64,000 bases of DNA, from the NCBI RefSeq assembly GCF_009827495.1, contig NZ_WTZA01000002.1, positions 1-64,000 of the forward strand, in the 5' to 3' direction. This document shows, piece after piece, positions 22,918 to 32,189 of this stretch (position 1 is its first letter; every line of letters begins with the position of its first letter). The notes below the pieces were generated by a model. That model searched no databases. It was given only the letters and a program-made list of their open reading frames with translations, and had not been told where the DNA came from. This DNA is from Tsuneonella aeria. GTDB taxonomy: Bacteria > Pseudomonadota > Alphaproteobacteria > Sphingomonadales > Sphingomonadaceae. The translations under genes were made by a program, and so were the position numbers.

Positions 22918-23376
22918 TCACATGGTGGCGCGCCGCCAGGTCATCGCTTCGGTAAAGGGACCGGTCACCGCCGCATCCTTGCTGGCCAGCTTGTAGATCG
23001 CGCCGTCCGCGATCGCATAGACATCCTCGCCGATCAGGATGCGGCTGTTGTCCGAATACCAGTTGTAGGTGCCACTGGTCTTCGTGCCATCGGGCGCAGT
23101 CATCGTCCAGGTGTCGTTGGGGCCGAGCACCAGCGTGCTTGCGCGTCCGTCCGCACCGGTCTGCGAATACGTCCCTTCGTACTGCACGGTCGTGCGGGCA
23201 TTGGCAGGAACGGCCGGGAAGGTGGCGGTGGCCGCCGGCGCGGTGGCCGTGGTTCCCGTCGTGGCCGCGGTGGTGGCCGCGGCATCCCGTTCGGCGGTGT
23301 CGGCGCCGCCGCACGCGGCGAGTGCGAGCGATCCGGCCGCCACCAGGGCAAGACGGGGGACGTAAGCTGGGTTCAT
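22918..23376 (-). CDS. Lipoprotein of unknown function
   Basis: A 152-residue lipoprotein. The signal peptide ends in LAACGG at about residue 22. A low-complexity Ala/Thr linker (residues 31-58) is followed by a compact beta-rich domain: YEGTYSQTGADGRAS, WTMTAPDGTKTSGTYNWYSD, EDVYAIADGAIYKLAS. Proteins with this small domain occur as outer- or inner-membrane lipoproteins in sphingomonads, but no role is known. CAGGAGAG precedes the ATG at 23376. It lies 104 bases downstream of the carboxyltransferase gene on the same strand and may have its own promoter. Confidence 0.8.
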   Translation of the reverse strand: MNPAYVPRLALVAAGSLALAACGGADTAERDAAATTAATTGTTATAPAATATFPAVPANARTTVQYEGTYSQTGADGRASTLVLGPNDTWTMTAPDGTKTSGTYNWYSDNSRILIGEDVYAIADGAIYKLASKDAAVTGPFTEAMTWRRATM

Positions 23377-23480
23377 GACGTGCTCTCCTGCGAAGTTGCG
23401 AAACACCCAACGGGCGAGCGGGCCGGGAGTTTCGCCCGGCGAGCGAGATGTAGATTCTGCTGCTTTGCCGGCCCGCCGGG

Positions 23481-25130
23481 CTACATGCGGAACACGCCGA
23501 ACGCAGGCCGTTCCGGAATGGGTGCTTCCATGGTGGCGGCAAACGCCAGGCCCAGGACATCGCGCGTCTGCGCCGGATCGATCACGCCATCGTCCCACAG
23601 GCGGGCGGTGGCGTAATATGGATTGCCCTCGTCCTCGTACTTCTGGCGGATCGGGGCCTTGAACTGTTCGGCCTGTTCCGCGGTCCAGTGGTCGGAATCG
23701 CGGTGAACGGTGGCAAGCACGCTTGCCGCTTGTTCCCCGCCCATCACGCTGATCCGCGCGTTGGGCCAGGTGAACAGGAAACGGGGGGAGTAGGCCCGCC
23801 CGCACATCCCGTAATTGCCCGCCCCGAAACTGCCGCCAATGACGACCGTGATCTTGGGCACGGTGGCCGTCGCGACCGCGGTGACCAGCTTGGCTCCGTG
23901 CTTGGCGATACCTTCCGCTTCGTACTTGCCGCCGACCATGAAGCCCGAGATGTTCTGAAGAAACAGCAGCGGAATGCGCCGCTGGCAGGCCAGCTCGATG
24001 AAATGGGCCCCCTTCTGCGCGCTTTCCGAAAACAGCACGCCGTTGTTGGCAAGGATCGCCACGGGCATGCCCCAGATGTGCGCGAAGCCGCACACCAGGG
24101 TGGAGCCGTACAGCGCCTTGAATTCGTGGAATTCGCTACCGTCGACGATCCGGGCGATGACTTCGTGGACATCGTACGGTGCGCGGACATCTTCGGGGAT
24201 CGTTGCGTAAAGATCCTCCGGATCGAACTTCGGGGGCCGCGGGTCCTTCAGCCCTTCCGGGTCGAGCGTGGTCGAAACGCTGCCGAGCCCGCGGTTCTGG
24301 ACCCCCCCTGATCCGAACGGCGAACCGAGGTGCGAAACGATGTCGCGTACGATCGTCAGCGCGTGTTCGTCGTTGTCGGCAAGGTGATCGACCACGCCGG
24401 ACTTCCGGGCGTGGAGATCGCCGCCGCCCAGGTCTTCCGCGCTGATCTCCTCGCCCGTCGCGGCTTTCACCAGTGGCGGCCCGGCGAGGAAGATCGTGCC
24501 CTGTTCGCGCACGATCACCGTCTCATCGCTCATCGCCGGGACATAGGCCCCGCCCGCGGTGCAGCTGCCCATCACGCAGGCAATCTGCGGGATGCCCTGC
24601 GCGCTCATGTTCGCCTGGTTGAAGAATATGCGCCCGAAGTGCTCCCGGTCGGGGAATACTTCGGCCTGGTAAGGAAGATTGGCCCCGCCGCTGTCGACCA
24701 GGTACACGCACGGCAAACGGTTCTGCTGCGCGATTTCCTGCGCGCGGAGATGCTTCTTCACCGTCATCGGGTAATAGCTGCCACCCTTCACGGTGGGATC
24801 GTTGGCAACGATCATGACCTGCCGGCCGCTGACCCGGCCGATGCCGCAGATCATCGACGCGCCCGAGACGTCGCCTTCGTACATGCCGTTGGCCGCCAGC
24901 TGCCCGATCTCGAGGAACGGCGCACCGGGGTCGAGCAGCCGCTCCACCCGCTCGCGCGGCAGCAGCTTGCCCCGCGCAACATGGCGTTCGCGGTGCTTTT
25001 CGGGCCCGCCCAGCGCGGCGGCTGCGACGCGCGAACGCAGATCGTCGGCAAGGGCGCGGTTGTGGGCGCTGCACGCCTTCGCTTCCGCGCTGTCGCGGTC
25101 GAGTTTCGAGGTAATCGTCGGAGCGGTCAC
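23481..25130 (-). CDS. Acyl-CoA carboxylase carboxyltransferase subunit, methylcrotonyl-CoA type
   Basis: A 549-residue biotin-dependent carboxyltransferase, most like the beta subunit of methylcrotonyl-CoA carboxylase (leucine degradation). Family blocks are [91 protein letters not shown] and [20 protein letters not shown]. The start is GTG at 25130, overlapping the transporter stop (GTGA). Context supports the leucine role, because an isovaleryl-CoA dehydrogenase gene lies upstream in the same cluster. The biotin carboxylase partner (mccA/liuD) is not in the window. A geranyl-CoA carboxylase subunit is a less likely reading. Confidence 0.88.
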   Translation of the reverse strand: MTAPTITSKLDRDSAEAKACSAHNRALADDLRSRVAAAALGGPEKHRERHVARGKLLPRERVERLLDPGAPFLEIGQLAANGMYEGDVSGASMICGIGRVSGRQVMIVANDPTVKGGSYYPMTVKKHLRAQEIAQQNRLPCVYLVDSGGANLPYQAEVFPDREHFGRIFFNQANMSAQGIPQIACVMGSCTAGGAYVPAMSDETVIVREQGTIFLAGPPLVKAATGEEISAEDLGGGDLHARKSGVVDHLADNDEHALTIVRDIVSHLGSPFGSGGVQNRGLGSVSTTLDPEGLKDPRPPKFDPEDLYATIPEDVRAPYDVHEVIARIVDGSEFHEFKALYGSTLVCGFAHIWGMPVAILANNGVLFSESAQKGAHFIELACQRRIPLLFLQNISGFMVGGKYEAEGIAKHGAKLVTAVATATVPKITVVIGGSFGAGNYGMCGRAYSPRFLFTWPNARISVMGGEQAASVLATVHRDSDHWTAEQAEQFKAPIRQKYEDEGNPYYATARLWDDGVIDPAQTRDVLGLAFAATMEAPIPERPAFGVFRM

Positions 25131-26767
25131 TGTGCGGTCCCCACTGGCGTGTCGAGATAGACCTGGGCGCCTGGCCCCAGAGGAAGATCGAGCATGACCC
25201 AGCCGACCGTCATGCAAATACCCACGACCATGAAGGTGAGTGCGTAAGGCAGCATCAGGGCCAGCAGCGAGCCAACCCCCATCGTCCGGTCCCATCGCTG
25301 GCTGAACACCAGGATCAGCGGGAAATAGCTCATCAGCGGTGTCATGATATTGGTGTAGCTGTCCCCCATGCGGTAAGCCGCTGTGGTCATTTCCGGGCTG
25401 ATGCCGAGCAGCATGAACATCGGCACCACCACCGGGGAAAGCGCGCTCCACTTGGCCGATGCGGAGCCAATGAACAGGTCCAGCACCGAAGACAGCAGCA
25501 GCACGCTGACGAGGAGGATCGCGGCGGGCAGTTCCATCGCGGCGAGGGCGGCCGCGCCGTTGATCGCAATGATCGGCCCGATGCCTGACCAGTTGAACAT
25601 CGCCACGAAATGCGCCGCGAAGAACACGAAGACCAGGTACGGTGCCATCGTCCGCACCCCGTGCTGCATCATCTCCATCACGTCGGAAGCACCGTTGACC
25701 GTGCCCGCGGCGCGTCCGAATGCGGTGCCGGTGAGCAGGAACAGCAGGAAAAAGAACGCGATGAGCGATGCGTAGAGCGGCTGGAGGGCAGCGGTGCCAA
25801 CGGCATCCTCGTTGATGAAGGGGGTGTAGCCCGGCCACAGGGCGAGCGCGGCGAAACCGCCTGCGAGGAGCAGGGCGACGAGGCCCGCACGGCGCAGACC
25901 CTTGCGCTCCACCGCCGTCACCTCGGTCTTGTCGAGGTCGGCGCGGAGTTCCGCGTCGATGATGCCGTTCCAGGTGCCGAGGCGCGGCTCCACCACGCGG
26001 TCCGTCACGAACCAGATCACCGGCGTGAACAGGGCGACGATCGCGGCGATGAAGTACCAGTTGCCGAGCGGGTTCATCGTCCAGTCGGGATCCACGATCC
26101 GCGCCGCTTCCTGGGTAAAACCGAACAGCAGCACGTCGATCTGGCCGGGCATCAGGTTGCCGGCATACCCGCCGGATACCGCCGCGAATGCCGCGGCGAG
26201 CCCGGCCAGGGGGTGACGCCCGGCCACGGCGAAGATGATCGCGGCCAGCGGGATGAACACCACGTAGGCCGCGTCCGATGCGTGGTGCGAAACCATGCCC
26301 ACGATTGCCACGATGGGCGTCAGCAGCGCGCGCTTCGCATTGCGGAGCGACAGGCGGATGAGGGCCGAGAACATGCCGGACCGCTCTGCCACCGCGGCGC
26401 CCATCATAATCGTGAGGACGAGGCCCAGCGGCGCGAACCCGGCGAACGTTCGCGGCATTTCCGTGAACAGGCGGGTGATGTTCGCTTCGGAAAAGAGGCT
26501 CGACGCGGTGTAGGTCAGCACTCCGTTTTCCAGCGTGGCGAACTCCGGCGCTTCTTCGCCCGGATAAGGGAGCGATGCGGACCATCCCATCGCCGCACCC
26601 AGGGCCGAAATCAGCATCAGCGCGAAGATCAGGTAGATGAAGATGATCGTCGGATCCGGCAGCAGGTTGCCGACCCGCTCCACGAAGCCAAGGAACCCCC
26701 GCTGGCGCTCCAGCGGCGGCGCGGACCCCGCCTCGACCGGGGGAACGGTATTTTCCGCGCCGCTCAT
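25127..26767 (-). CDS. AbgT/MtrF-family transporter
   Basis: A 546-residue inner-membrane protein with about 11-13 hydrophobic helices. It belongs to the AbgT family (p-aminobenzoyl-glutamate uptake or antimetabolite export). Recognisable parts are [19 protein letters not shown] near the N-terminus, [41 protein letters not shown] and the re-entrant [20 protein letters not shown]. The C-terminal [19 protein letters not shown] is also typical. It sits between DUF1801 and the carboxyltransferase gene and overlaps the latter by GTGA, so they are cotranscribed. Its link to leucine degradation is unclear. Confidence 0.92.
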   Translation of the reverse strand: MSGAENTVPPVEAGSAPPLERQRGFLGFVERVGNLLPDPTIIFIYLIFALMLISALGAAMGWSASLPYPGEEAPEFATLENGVLTYTASSLFSEANITRLFTEMPRTFAGFAPLGLVLTIMMGAAVAERSGMFSALIRLSLRNAKRALLTPIVAIVGMVSHHASDAAYVVFIPLAAIIFAVAGRHPLAGLAAAFAAVSGGYAGNLMPGQIDVLLFGFTQEAARIVDPDWTMNPLGNWYFIAAIVALFTPVIWFVTDRVVEPRLGTWNGIIDAELRADLDKTEVTAVERKGLRRAGLVALLLAGGFAALALWPGYTPFINEDAVGTAALQPLYASLIAFFFLLFLLTGTAFGRAAGTVNGASDVMEMMQHGVRTMAPYLVFVFFAAHFVAMFNWSGIGPIIAINGAAALAAMELPAAILLVSVLLLSSVLDLFIGSASAKWSALSPVVVPMFMLLGISPEMTTAAYRMGDSYTNIMTPLMSYFPLILVFSQRWDRTMGVGSLLALMLPYALTFMVVGICMTVGWVMLDLPLGPGAQVYLDTPVGTAQ

Positions 26768-26855
26768 TCGGCGTCTCCCAGGTTGCTTCTGCTTCGGCCC
26801 TTGTTGTCAGTGGCCTGCTGAAACTTTGCCAACCGCCTTGTTCCGGACGCGCCGA

Positions 26856-27227
26856 TCATCCGGCAGCCTCGAGCCAGCGTGTGAACAAGTCGGTCACTTC
26901 GCCGCGCCGCCGCTCCACCGTTGCCGCGTCTGCGAATTTCACCACGCCGCGGTCGGGCGCGGGCCAGGCCGCGAGCCTCGCCTCGTCTTCGAAGAGGAAA
27001 TGGCTGTCAGTTCTTGCCGCACCGCGATGCAATACCGCCCGCACGCCGCCCTTCCGTTCCATACCGAGGGTGATCCGGTCCTCGCCGTCTTGCGCGAAGC
27101 TGGGCGCGTTCCATTTGATGCTTTCGACCAGGCCGGGGCCGGCTTCCAGGGCAATGGCCCTTAGCGCGTCGATGGCCGGCAGCTCGCGCGGGTCGCATTG
27201 CGCCCGCCAGCGTTCCACCGCGCTCAT
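26856..27227 (-). CDS. DUF1801 domain protein
   Basis: A 123-residue protein of the DUF1801 (YdhG-like) family. Typical parts are [40 protein letters not shown] and [18 protein letters not shown]. The fold is small alpha/beta and the function unknown. It starts with an ATG overlapping the isovaleryl-CoA dehydrogenase stop (ATGA), so it is translated from the same message. It is followed after 88 bases by the AbgT transporter gene. Nothing in the sequence ties it to branched-chain acyl-CoA chemistry. Confidence 0.85.
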   Translation of the reverse strand: MSAVERWRAQCDPRELPAIDALRAIALEAGPGLVESIKWNAPSFAQDGEDRITLGMERKGGVRAVLHRGAARTDSHFLFEDEARLAAWPAPDRGVVKFADAATVERRRGEVTDLFTRWLEAAG

Positions 27228-28390
27228 CCACCCGCGCCGATCAGCTCGCGGCCGATCAGCATCCGGCGAATTTCGTTGGTGCCCGCCCCGATGTCGAGCA
27301 GCTTGGCGTCGCGCAGGTAGCGTTCCACCGGCCAGTCCCTGGTGTAACCCGCGCCGCCCAGGGCCTGGACCGCCTCGCCCGCCACGCGGAACGCGTTTTC
27401 GCTCGCCAGCAGGATGGCGCCGGCGGCGTCGAAGCGGGTGGTCTGGCCCGCATCGCAACTCCTGGCGACGGCGTAAGTGTACGCCCGCGCCGATTGCAGC
27501 GCGACATACATGTCGGCCACCTTGGCCTGGATAAGCTGGAAGGCGCCGATCGGCTTGCCGAACTGCTTGCGCTCGCGGACGTAGGGGATGACCGTGTCGA
27601 GGCACGCCTGCATGATCCCGAGCTGAAGGCCGGCAAGAACCACGCGTTCGTAATCGAGGCCGCTCATCAGCACGCCGACCCCGCCGTTTACCGGGCCCAT
27701 GACGTTCTCTTCCGGAACTTCGCAGTCTTCGAACACGAGTTCGGCGGTGGGGCTGCCGCGCATGCCCATCTTGTCGATCTTCTGGCCGATGGAAAAGCCG
27801 GGCATGCCCTTCTCGATCAGGAAGGCCGTGATCCCCCGGCTCCCCGCGGCGCCGTCGGTCCTGGCATAGACCACCAGCGTATCGGCGTGAGTCGCGTTCG
27901 TGATCCAGAACTTGGTGCCGTTGAGCACGTAGCCGCCGGCCACCGCGTCCGCCTTCAGCTTCATCGACACGACATCCGATCCGGCGGACGCTTCGGACAT
28001 CGCCAGGCTGCCGACATGTTCGCCGGAAATCAGCCGGGGCAGGTATTTCGCCTTCTGCTCCGGATTGCCCCAGCGACGGATCTGGTTGATGCACAAGTTG
28101 GAATGCGCGCCGTAGCTCAGGCCTACGCTGGCCGAGGCGCGGCTGATCTCCTCCACCGCGATGACATGCTCCAGATAGCCCAGGCCAAGGCCGCCGTCGG
28201 CTTCATCGACCGTTATGCCGTGCAGCCCTAGTGCGCCCATCGGCTCCCACAGTTCGCGCGGGAACCAGTCTTCGCGGTCGGCGCGTTCGGCAAGCGGGGC
28301 AACCTGTTCGTCGGCGAAGCGGGCGGCTGCCTCGCGAATCATTTCGGCGCTCTCGCCAAGCTGGAAATCGAAATCGGGGGTCGCGCGCAA
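27224..28390 (-). CDS. Isovaleryl-CoA dehydrogenase
   Basis: A flavin-dependent acyl-CoA dehydrogenase of 388 residues, best read as isovaleryl-CoA dehydrogenase of leucine degradation. Family motifs are [56 protein letters not shown] and [16 protein letters not shown]. The Glu in [11 protein letters not shown] is at the helix-G position that marks the isovaleryl group; short- and medium-chain enzymes place it elsewhere. The chosen start is TTG at 28390, with GGAGAG five bases before it. An upstream ATG at 28420 lacks a ribosome binding site. It heads a four-gene cluster on the minus strand. Confidence 0.9.
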   Translation of the reverse strand: MRATPDFDFQLGESAEMIREAAARFADEQVAPLAERADREDWFPRELWEPMGALGLHGITVDEADGGLGLGYLEHVIAVEEISRASASVGLSYGAHSNLCINQIRRWGNPEQKAKYLPRLISGEHVGSLAMSEASAGSDVVSMKLKADAVAGGYVLNGTKFWITNATHADTLVVYARTDGAAGSRGITAFLIEKGMPGFSIGQKIDKMGMRGSPTAELVFEDCEVPEENVMGPVNGGVGVLMSGLDYERVVLAGLQLGIMQACLDTVIPYVRERKQFGKPIGAFQLIQAKVADMYVALQSARAYTYAVARSCDAGQTTRFDAAGAILLASENAFRVAGEAVQALGGAGYTRDWPVERYLRDAKLLDIGAGTNEIRRMLIGRELIGAGG

Positions 28391-28540
28391 AGGGTCTCTC
28401 CATCTAGCCCCGTGGCGCATAGACGAGCGGTGCGGCGCCTAGCAAATCCTTCCATACCAGCTATTTGCGCCGAGGTTAATTTTCCTCCGCAAAGTATTTG
28501 AACAATTGCGGAATTGCCGTATCATTGGCCGCGTCGCAAT

Positions 28541-30058
28541 ATGCCTACATCCGATCCTACAGCTTGGCCCACCGGGGTTCCGCCAGCGGAAGCCTTTCGC
28601 GGCGAGGATGCGCGCCTGACGGTGCTGGAAGCGCATGGCGCAAGGACGCTGGGTGCTGCCGGCGATCCAGAGCTTTCGGAGATCGCGCAGTTCGCCGCCC
28701 GCCTGTGCGATGCGCCGATCGGGCTCGTGTCGCTGGTCATGGCCGAAACCCAGCAGTTCGCCGGGCGCAGCGGCATCGACGTGCGCGAGACGTCGCGATC
28801 GGAAAGCTTCTGCGCGCATGCGATGATGGGGGCCGAGCCCATGCAGGTCGCCGATGCTGCCGCCGATCCGCGGTTCGCCGACAATCCGCTCGTCATCGGC
28901 GATCCGCACATCCGGTTCTACGCCGGCGCTCCGTTGATCTCGCGCGAAGGCGCGCCTCTCGGGGCCTTGTGCGTGATCGACACCGTGCCGCGGCCGGCGG
29001 GCCTCACCCCCCTGCAGCGCGACGGGCTGCAATTGCTGGCCCGTGCGGCGATGCGGCGGCTCCACGCGATCCGCCAGCAACGGGCGGCGCTGAGCCAGGC
29101 GAATTCCAGCGCCCGCGCCATGCGCGAAGTGGCCGATATGTTGCCGGCCATCATCTGGACGGCGGATGCCGAAGGGCATTTCGACTATTTCAACCGGCGC
29201 TGGTCGGAGGTTACCGGCGTCGCCGGCCCCCGGACGGCGGAAGAATGGCGCCCGCTGATCCATCCCGACGATGCGGAAGCCACTTTCGCTGCATGGTGTG
29301 CGTCCTTCGGCGAGGGGCGGCGGTTCGAAAGCAGTTACAGGTTGCGTCATGCTGACGGCACCTGGCGCTGGACCCTGGCGCGCGGGATTCCGCAACGCGA
29401 CGTGATGAAGAACCTGACGCGGTGGTACGGCACGCTGACCGATATCGACGACGGGCAGCGCCTGTCGGAAAGCCGCGACCTGCTGGCGCGGGAGCTTTCG
29501 CACCGGATCAAGAACATCTTCGCCGTTATCGCCAGCCTGATCTCGCTGCGCGCGCGGCAGCGCCCGGAACTGGCGACCTTCGCCGACGAGCTGAACTCCA
29601 CCATCCGGGCGCTGGGCCGGGCCCACGACTTTGTCCGTCCGGTCGAAGGGGTCAAAGGCGACAGCCTGATCGGCCTGCTGCACGAGCTCATGGCTCCCTA
29701 TGCGACAGACGCAGACAGGATCCGGATCAGCGGGGAGGACTGCCAGATCGGGCCCCGTGCCGCGACGCCCCTGGCGCTGGTGTTCCACGAACTGGCGACC
29801 AACGCGGCGAAGTACGGCGCGCTGTCGGTGGAGCATGGCAAGGTCGCGATCGCGTGCGAGACCGTGGGGGACACCGTGCGGATCTGCTGGCTGGAACAGG
29901 GCGCGTCGGTCGGCATGACGCCGGGCGCCGAAGGGTTCGGTTCGCGCCTGGTGAAAAGCGCGATCGAAGGCCAGCTCGGCGGACAGATGGACCGCCGTTT
30001 CGAGCAGGGCGGCCTCGCCGTCGATGTCGAGGTCCCGCAGTCTTCCATCCGTAGCTGA
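28541..30058 (+). CDS. GAF-PAS HWE-family sensor histidine kinase
   Basis: A 505-residue soluble sensor kinase. The N-terminal GAF domain (about residues 30-165) includes CDAPIGLVSLVMAETQQF and APLISREGAPLGALCVID. A PAS domain (about 190-310) has ADMLPAIIWTADAEGHFDYF and WEVTG-like positions, ending in RWYGTLTDIDD. The phosphoacceptor is in ELSHRIKNIFAVIASLIS. The catalytic domain has HELATNAAKYGALS and WLEQG, the His and Trp-x-Glu features that name HWE kinases. Such kinases often feed the PhyR general stress pathway in alphaproteobacteria. No response regulator is adjacent. An in-frame ATG at 28514 is an alternative start. No membrane segment is seen. Confidence 0.92.
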   Translation: MPTSDPTAWPTGVPPAEAFRGEDARLTVLEAHGARTLGAAGDPELSEIAQFAARLCDAPIGLVSLVMAETQQFAGRSGIDVRETSRSESFCAHAMMGAEPMQVADAAADPRFADNPLVIGDPHIRFYAGAPLISREGAPLGALCVIDTVPRPAGLTPLQRDGLQLLARAAMRRLHAIRQQRAALSQANSSARAMREVADMLPAIIWTADAEGHFDYFNRRWSEVTGVAGPRTAEEWRPLIHPDDAEATFAAWCASFGEGRRFESSYRLRHADGTWRWTLARGIPQRDVMKNLTRWYGTLTDIDDGQRLSESRDLLARELSHRIKNIFAVIASLISLRARQRPELATFADELNSTIRALGRAHDFVRPVEGVKGDSLIGLLHELMAPYATDADRIRISGEDCQIGPRAATPLALVFHELATNAAKYGALSVEHGKVAIACETVGDTVRICWLEQGASVGMTPGAEGFGSRLVKSAIEGQLGGQMDRRFEQGGLAVDVEVPQSSIRS

Positions 30059-30073
30059 CGCGCGGGTTCACGT

Positions 30074-31153
30074 TCAGGGGGCCGGCGCGCCCCCTTCCGG
30101 GTCGAAGCCCACGCCTTGCGGCCAGTCCGGGCTGCCGATTCCCATCACCTTGAACAGCGCGCCCATCTGGTCCTGTGCGATCAAGCGGTCGCGCGCGGCC
30201 GACAGCGCGGCGCGCTGGTGCGGCGCGCTTAGCGCAAGCGCTTCGGCGCGGGTCTCAATGCCCAGCGTGCGCAGCCACGCGCCCTGCGTGGCCGTGCCCA
30301 TCCAGCGCGCGCCGTGCGCCTGCGCCACGCTTGCGAGGGTCGCGAAATCGACGTGCGCGGTGAGGTCCGCTTCGCCAGGGGATGCGAACGGATCGACCTT
30401 GCGGTGCGCCTTCACGGCCTGCAGCGTCGATCCCCCGCGCCGGTCGGTGTGGCCATAATCGATCAGCAGCGCGGCGCCACCCTGGGCGGCGATACGCGCG
30501 GCCAGTTCCTGCATGATCGCAGCGGCGGCGGGGGACGTTTCGATGATCGTTCCCTGCCGCGCATCGCGCCAGTCGGGCGGGACCGCGGCATCCATCGGCG
30601 CACGGCCGCTGACGTGCACGAACCTTTCGCCGTCGAGGTCGATCATGCGTTCGCGCCACCCTTCGGCAGCGCGGACGAGCTGGCGCACCGGCAGCGCGTC
30701 GAGGAATTCGTTGCCGACCACCAGGAGCGGCCGGTCCCCGGGCAGGGACATGAGATCGTCATGGAACCGGGCCCGGGATACGGCTTCGGCCTGCACGGCG
30801 CGAAGCGCGGGCGAGCTTTCGACGAAGTGAATATCGGGTTCGAGGCGATAACGCGCCATCGTGCGCAGCGCATCGCGCGCGAGCGTGCCGCGGCCGGGGC
30901 CCAGTTCGACAAAGGCGACGGGTTCGGGCGCGCCGGCCCTGACCCACAAGTCGGCCAGCCACAATCCGATCAGCTCGCCGAACATCTGGCTGACTTCAGG
31001 TGCAGTGACGAAATCGCCGCCCGCGCCCAGCGGGTCGCGGCTGGTGTAATACCGCGCGTTCGATTCCGCCATGAAGTGGGCCACGCTGATGGGCCCGGTG
31101 GTGCGGATCAACCGGCGGAAAGTCTCGCCCAGCGGCGTCGTGCCTTCACCCAT
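30074..31153 (-). CDS. SAM-dependent methyltransferase, MidA/NDUFAF7 family
   Basis: A 359-residue class I methyltransferase of the MidA/NDUFAF7 family, whose mitochondrial member methylates an arginine of complex I. Recognised blocks are ISVAHFMAESNARYYTSRDP, GAGGDFVTAPEVSQMFGELI, the SAM-binding FVELGPGRGTLARD, and VGNEFLDALPVRQLV. LLIDYGHTDRRGGSTLQAVK and THVDF-like TAHVDFATLA complete the family pattern. It follows lgt by nine bases on the same strand and is probably cotranscribed, as often seen in alphaproteobacteria. It is convergent with the HWE kinase gene, 15 bases apart. Confidence 0.92.
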   Translation of the reverse strand: MGEGTTPLGETFRRLIRTTGPISVAHFMAESNARYYTSRDPLGAGGDFVTAPEVSQMFGELIGLWLADLWVRAGAPEPVAFVELGPGRGTLARDALRTMARYRLEPDIHFVESSPALRAVQAEAVSRARFHDDLMSLPGDRPLLVVGNEFLDALPVRQLVRAAEGWRERMIDLDGERFVHVSGRAPMDAAVPPDWRDARQGTIIETSPAAAAIMQELAARIAAQGGAALLIDYGHTDRRGGSTLQAVKAHRKVDPFASPGEADLTAHVDFATLASVAQAHGARWMGTATQGAWLRTLGIETRAEALALSAPHQRAALSAARDRLIAQDQMGALFKVMGIGSPDWPQGVGFDPEGGAPAP

Positions 31154-31162
31154 GCCGGGTGG

Positions 31163-32044
31163 TCACGCAGCCGCGGGTTGCGGGGCCGCGCTGCCAATCG
31201 GGGGGCGCATCAGCGCACGGGCGGCGATCGCCAGGCCCAGCACGATCAGCGGAATGGTCAGCCACTGGCCCATGCTGAGGCCCGTGCTGCGCGCCAGTTC
31301 GGCAAGCTGCGCATCGGGTTCGCGGAAGAATTCCGTGGTAAAGCGGGCAAGCCCGATCCCGGCGGTAAATACGCCCACCAGCAGGCCCGGCCGCCAGCGC
31401 GCCCGTGTGCGCCAGAACAGGTACAGCATCACCGCCACCATCACCGCGCCTTCGAGACCGGCCTGGTACAGCTGGCTGGGATGGCGGGCGAGCTGCAGCG
31501 GGTCTTCGGGAAAGATCATCGCCCACGACACGTCGGTCTGCCGGCCCCACAGCTCCCCATTGATGAAGTTCGCGAGCCGCCCGAACATCATGCCGAACGG
31601 TACGTTGACGGCGATGTAGTCCGCCGTGCGCAGGAAACTGATCCCACCCCGCCAGCATACCCAGGCGATGGCGGCCAGCACGCCCAGCACCCCGCCATGG
31701 AAGCTCATTCCGCCTTCCCACAGCTTGAAGAATTCGAGCGGGTTGCGCAGCAGGTAGAAATCCGGGCTGTAGAACAGTGCGTAACCCAGCCGACCGCCCA
31801 GGATGATGCCGATCGTGCAATAGAAGAACAGATCGTCGGCGTGGCGCTGCGCCATCGGGCTGCCGGGCGCCTTGATCATCTTCGTCAGATGCCAGTAGCC
31901 GAGGACGATCCCGGCGAGATAGGCGAGCGAATAGAACCGGAGTTCGAAGAACCCCAGATCGATCCCCTTGCGCAGGCCAAGGTCTTCGAAATGGATGAAT
32001 TGTCCCGCGTTCTGCGCGGTTTCCGCCAGTAGTGACAGCAGCAC
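31163..32044 (-). CDS. lgt: Prolipoprotein diacylglyceryl transferase
   Basis: Inner-membrane enzyme that transfers diacylglycerol from phosphatidylglycerol to the lipobox Cys of prolipoproteins, the first step of lipoprotein maturation. 293 residues with about seven hydrophobic helices. Family motifs include [29 protein letters not shown] with the essential His, and the Lgt signature [29 protein letters not shown] is also conserved. The start is GTG at 32044. It heads the lgt-midA transcript and is divergent from an acyl-CoA synthetase gene with 145 bases between. Several lipoproteins in this window would be its substrates. Confidence 0.95.
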   Translation of the reverse strand: MLLSLLAETAQNAGQFIHFEDLGLRKGIDLGFFELRFYSLAYLAGIVLGYWHLTKMIKAPGSPMAQRHADDLFFYCTIGIILGGRLGYALFYSPDFYLLRNPLEFFKLWEGGMSFHGGVLGVLAAIAWVCWRGGISFLRTADYIAVNVPFGMMFGRLANFINGELWGRQTDVSWAMIFPEDPLQLARHPSQLYQAGLEGAVMVAVMLYLFWRTRARWRPGLLVGVFTAGIGLARFTTEFFREPDAQLAELARSTGLSMGQWLTIPLIVLGLAIAARALMRPPIGSAAPQPAAA

Positions 32045-32189
32045 GAATGATCCTTACCCTTGGTCCGATCCCGCATCGGTGCCGGTCCGCGCGCGGCTCT
32101 TGCCATAGCGCGGGGGCAAGTGAAAGCCGGGCGGAAAACGCGGGTGGGCGCAATGCCACCCCGAACTTGGAAGAGAGGACCGATACCCG

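Noticed and set aside
23481..26585. A single 1034-residue reading frame
   Set aside because: The real protein starts at GTG 25130; the rest is an alternative frame of the AbgT transporter gene.
26821..26844. GGAAC followed by AGTT upstream of the AbgT gene
   Set aside because: The spacer is 14 bases, too short for EcfG, and the -10 is not CGTT.
28491..28530. GGAAT-like element upstream of the HWE kinase
   Set aside because: The -35 lacks the final C and no GTT follows at the right distance.
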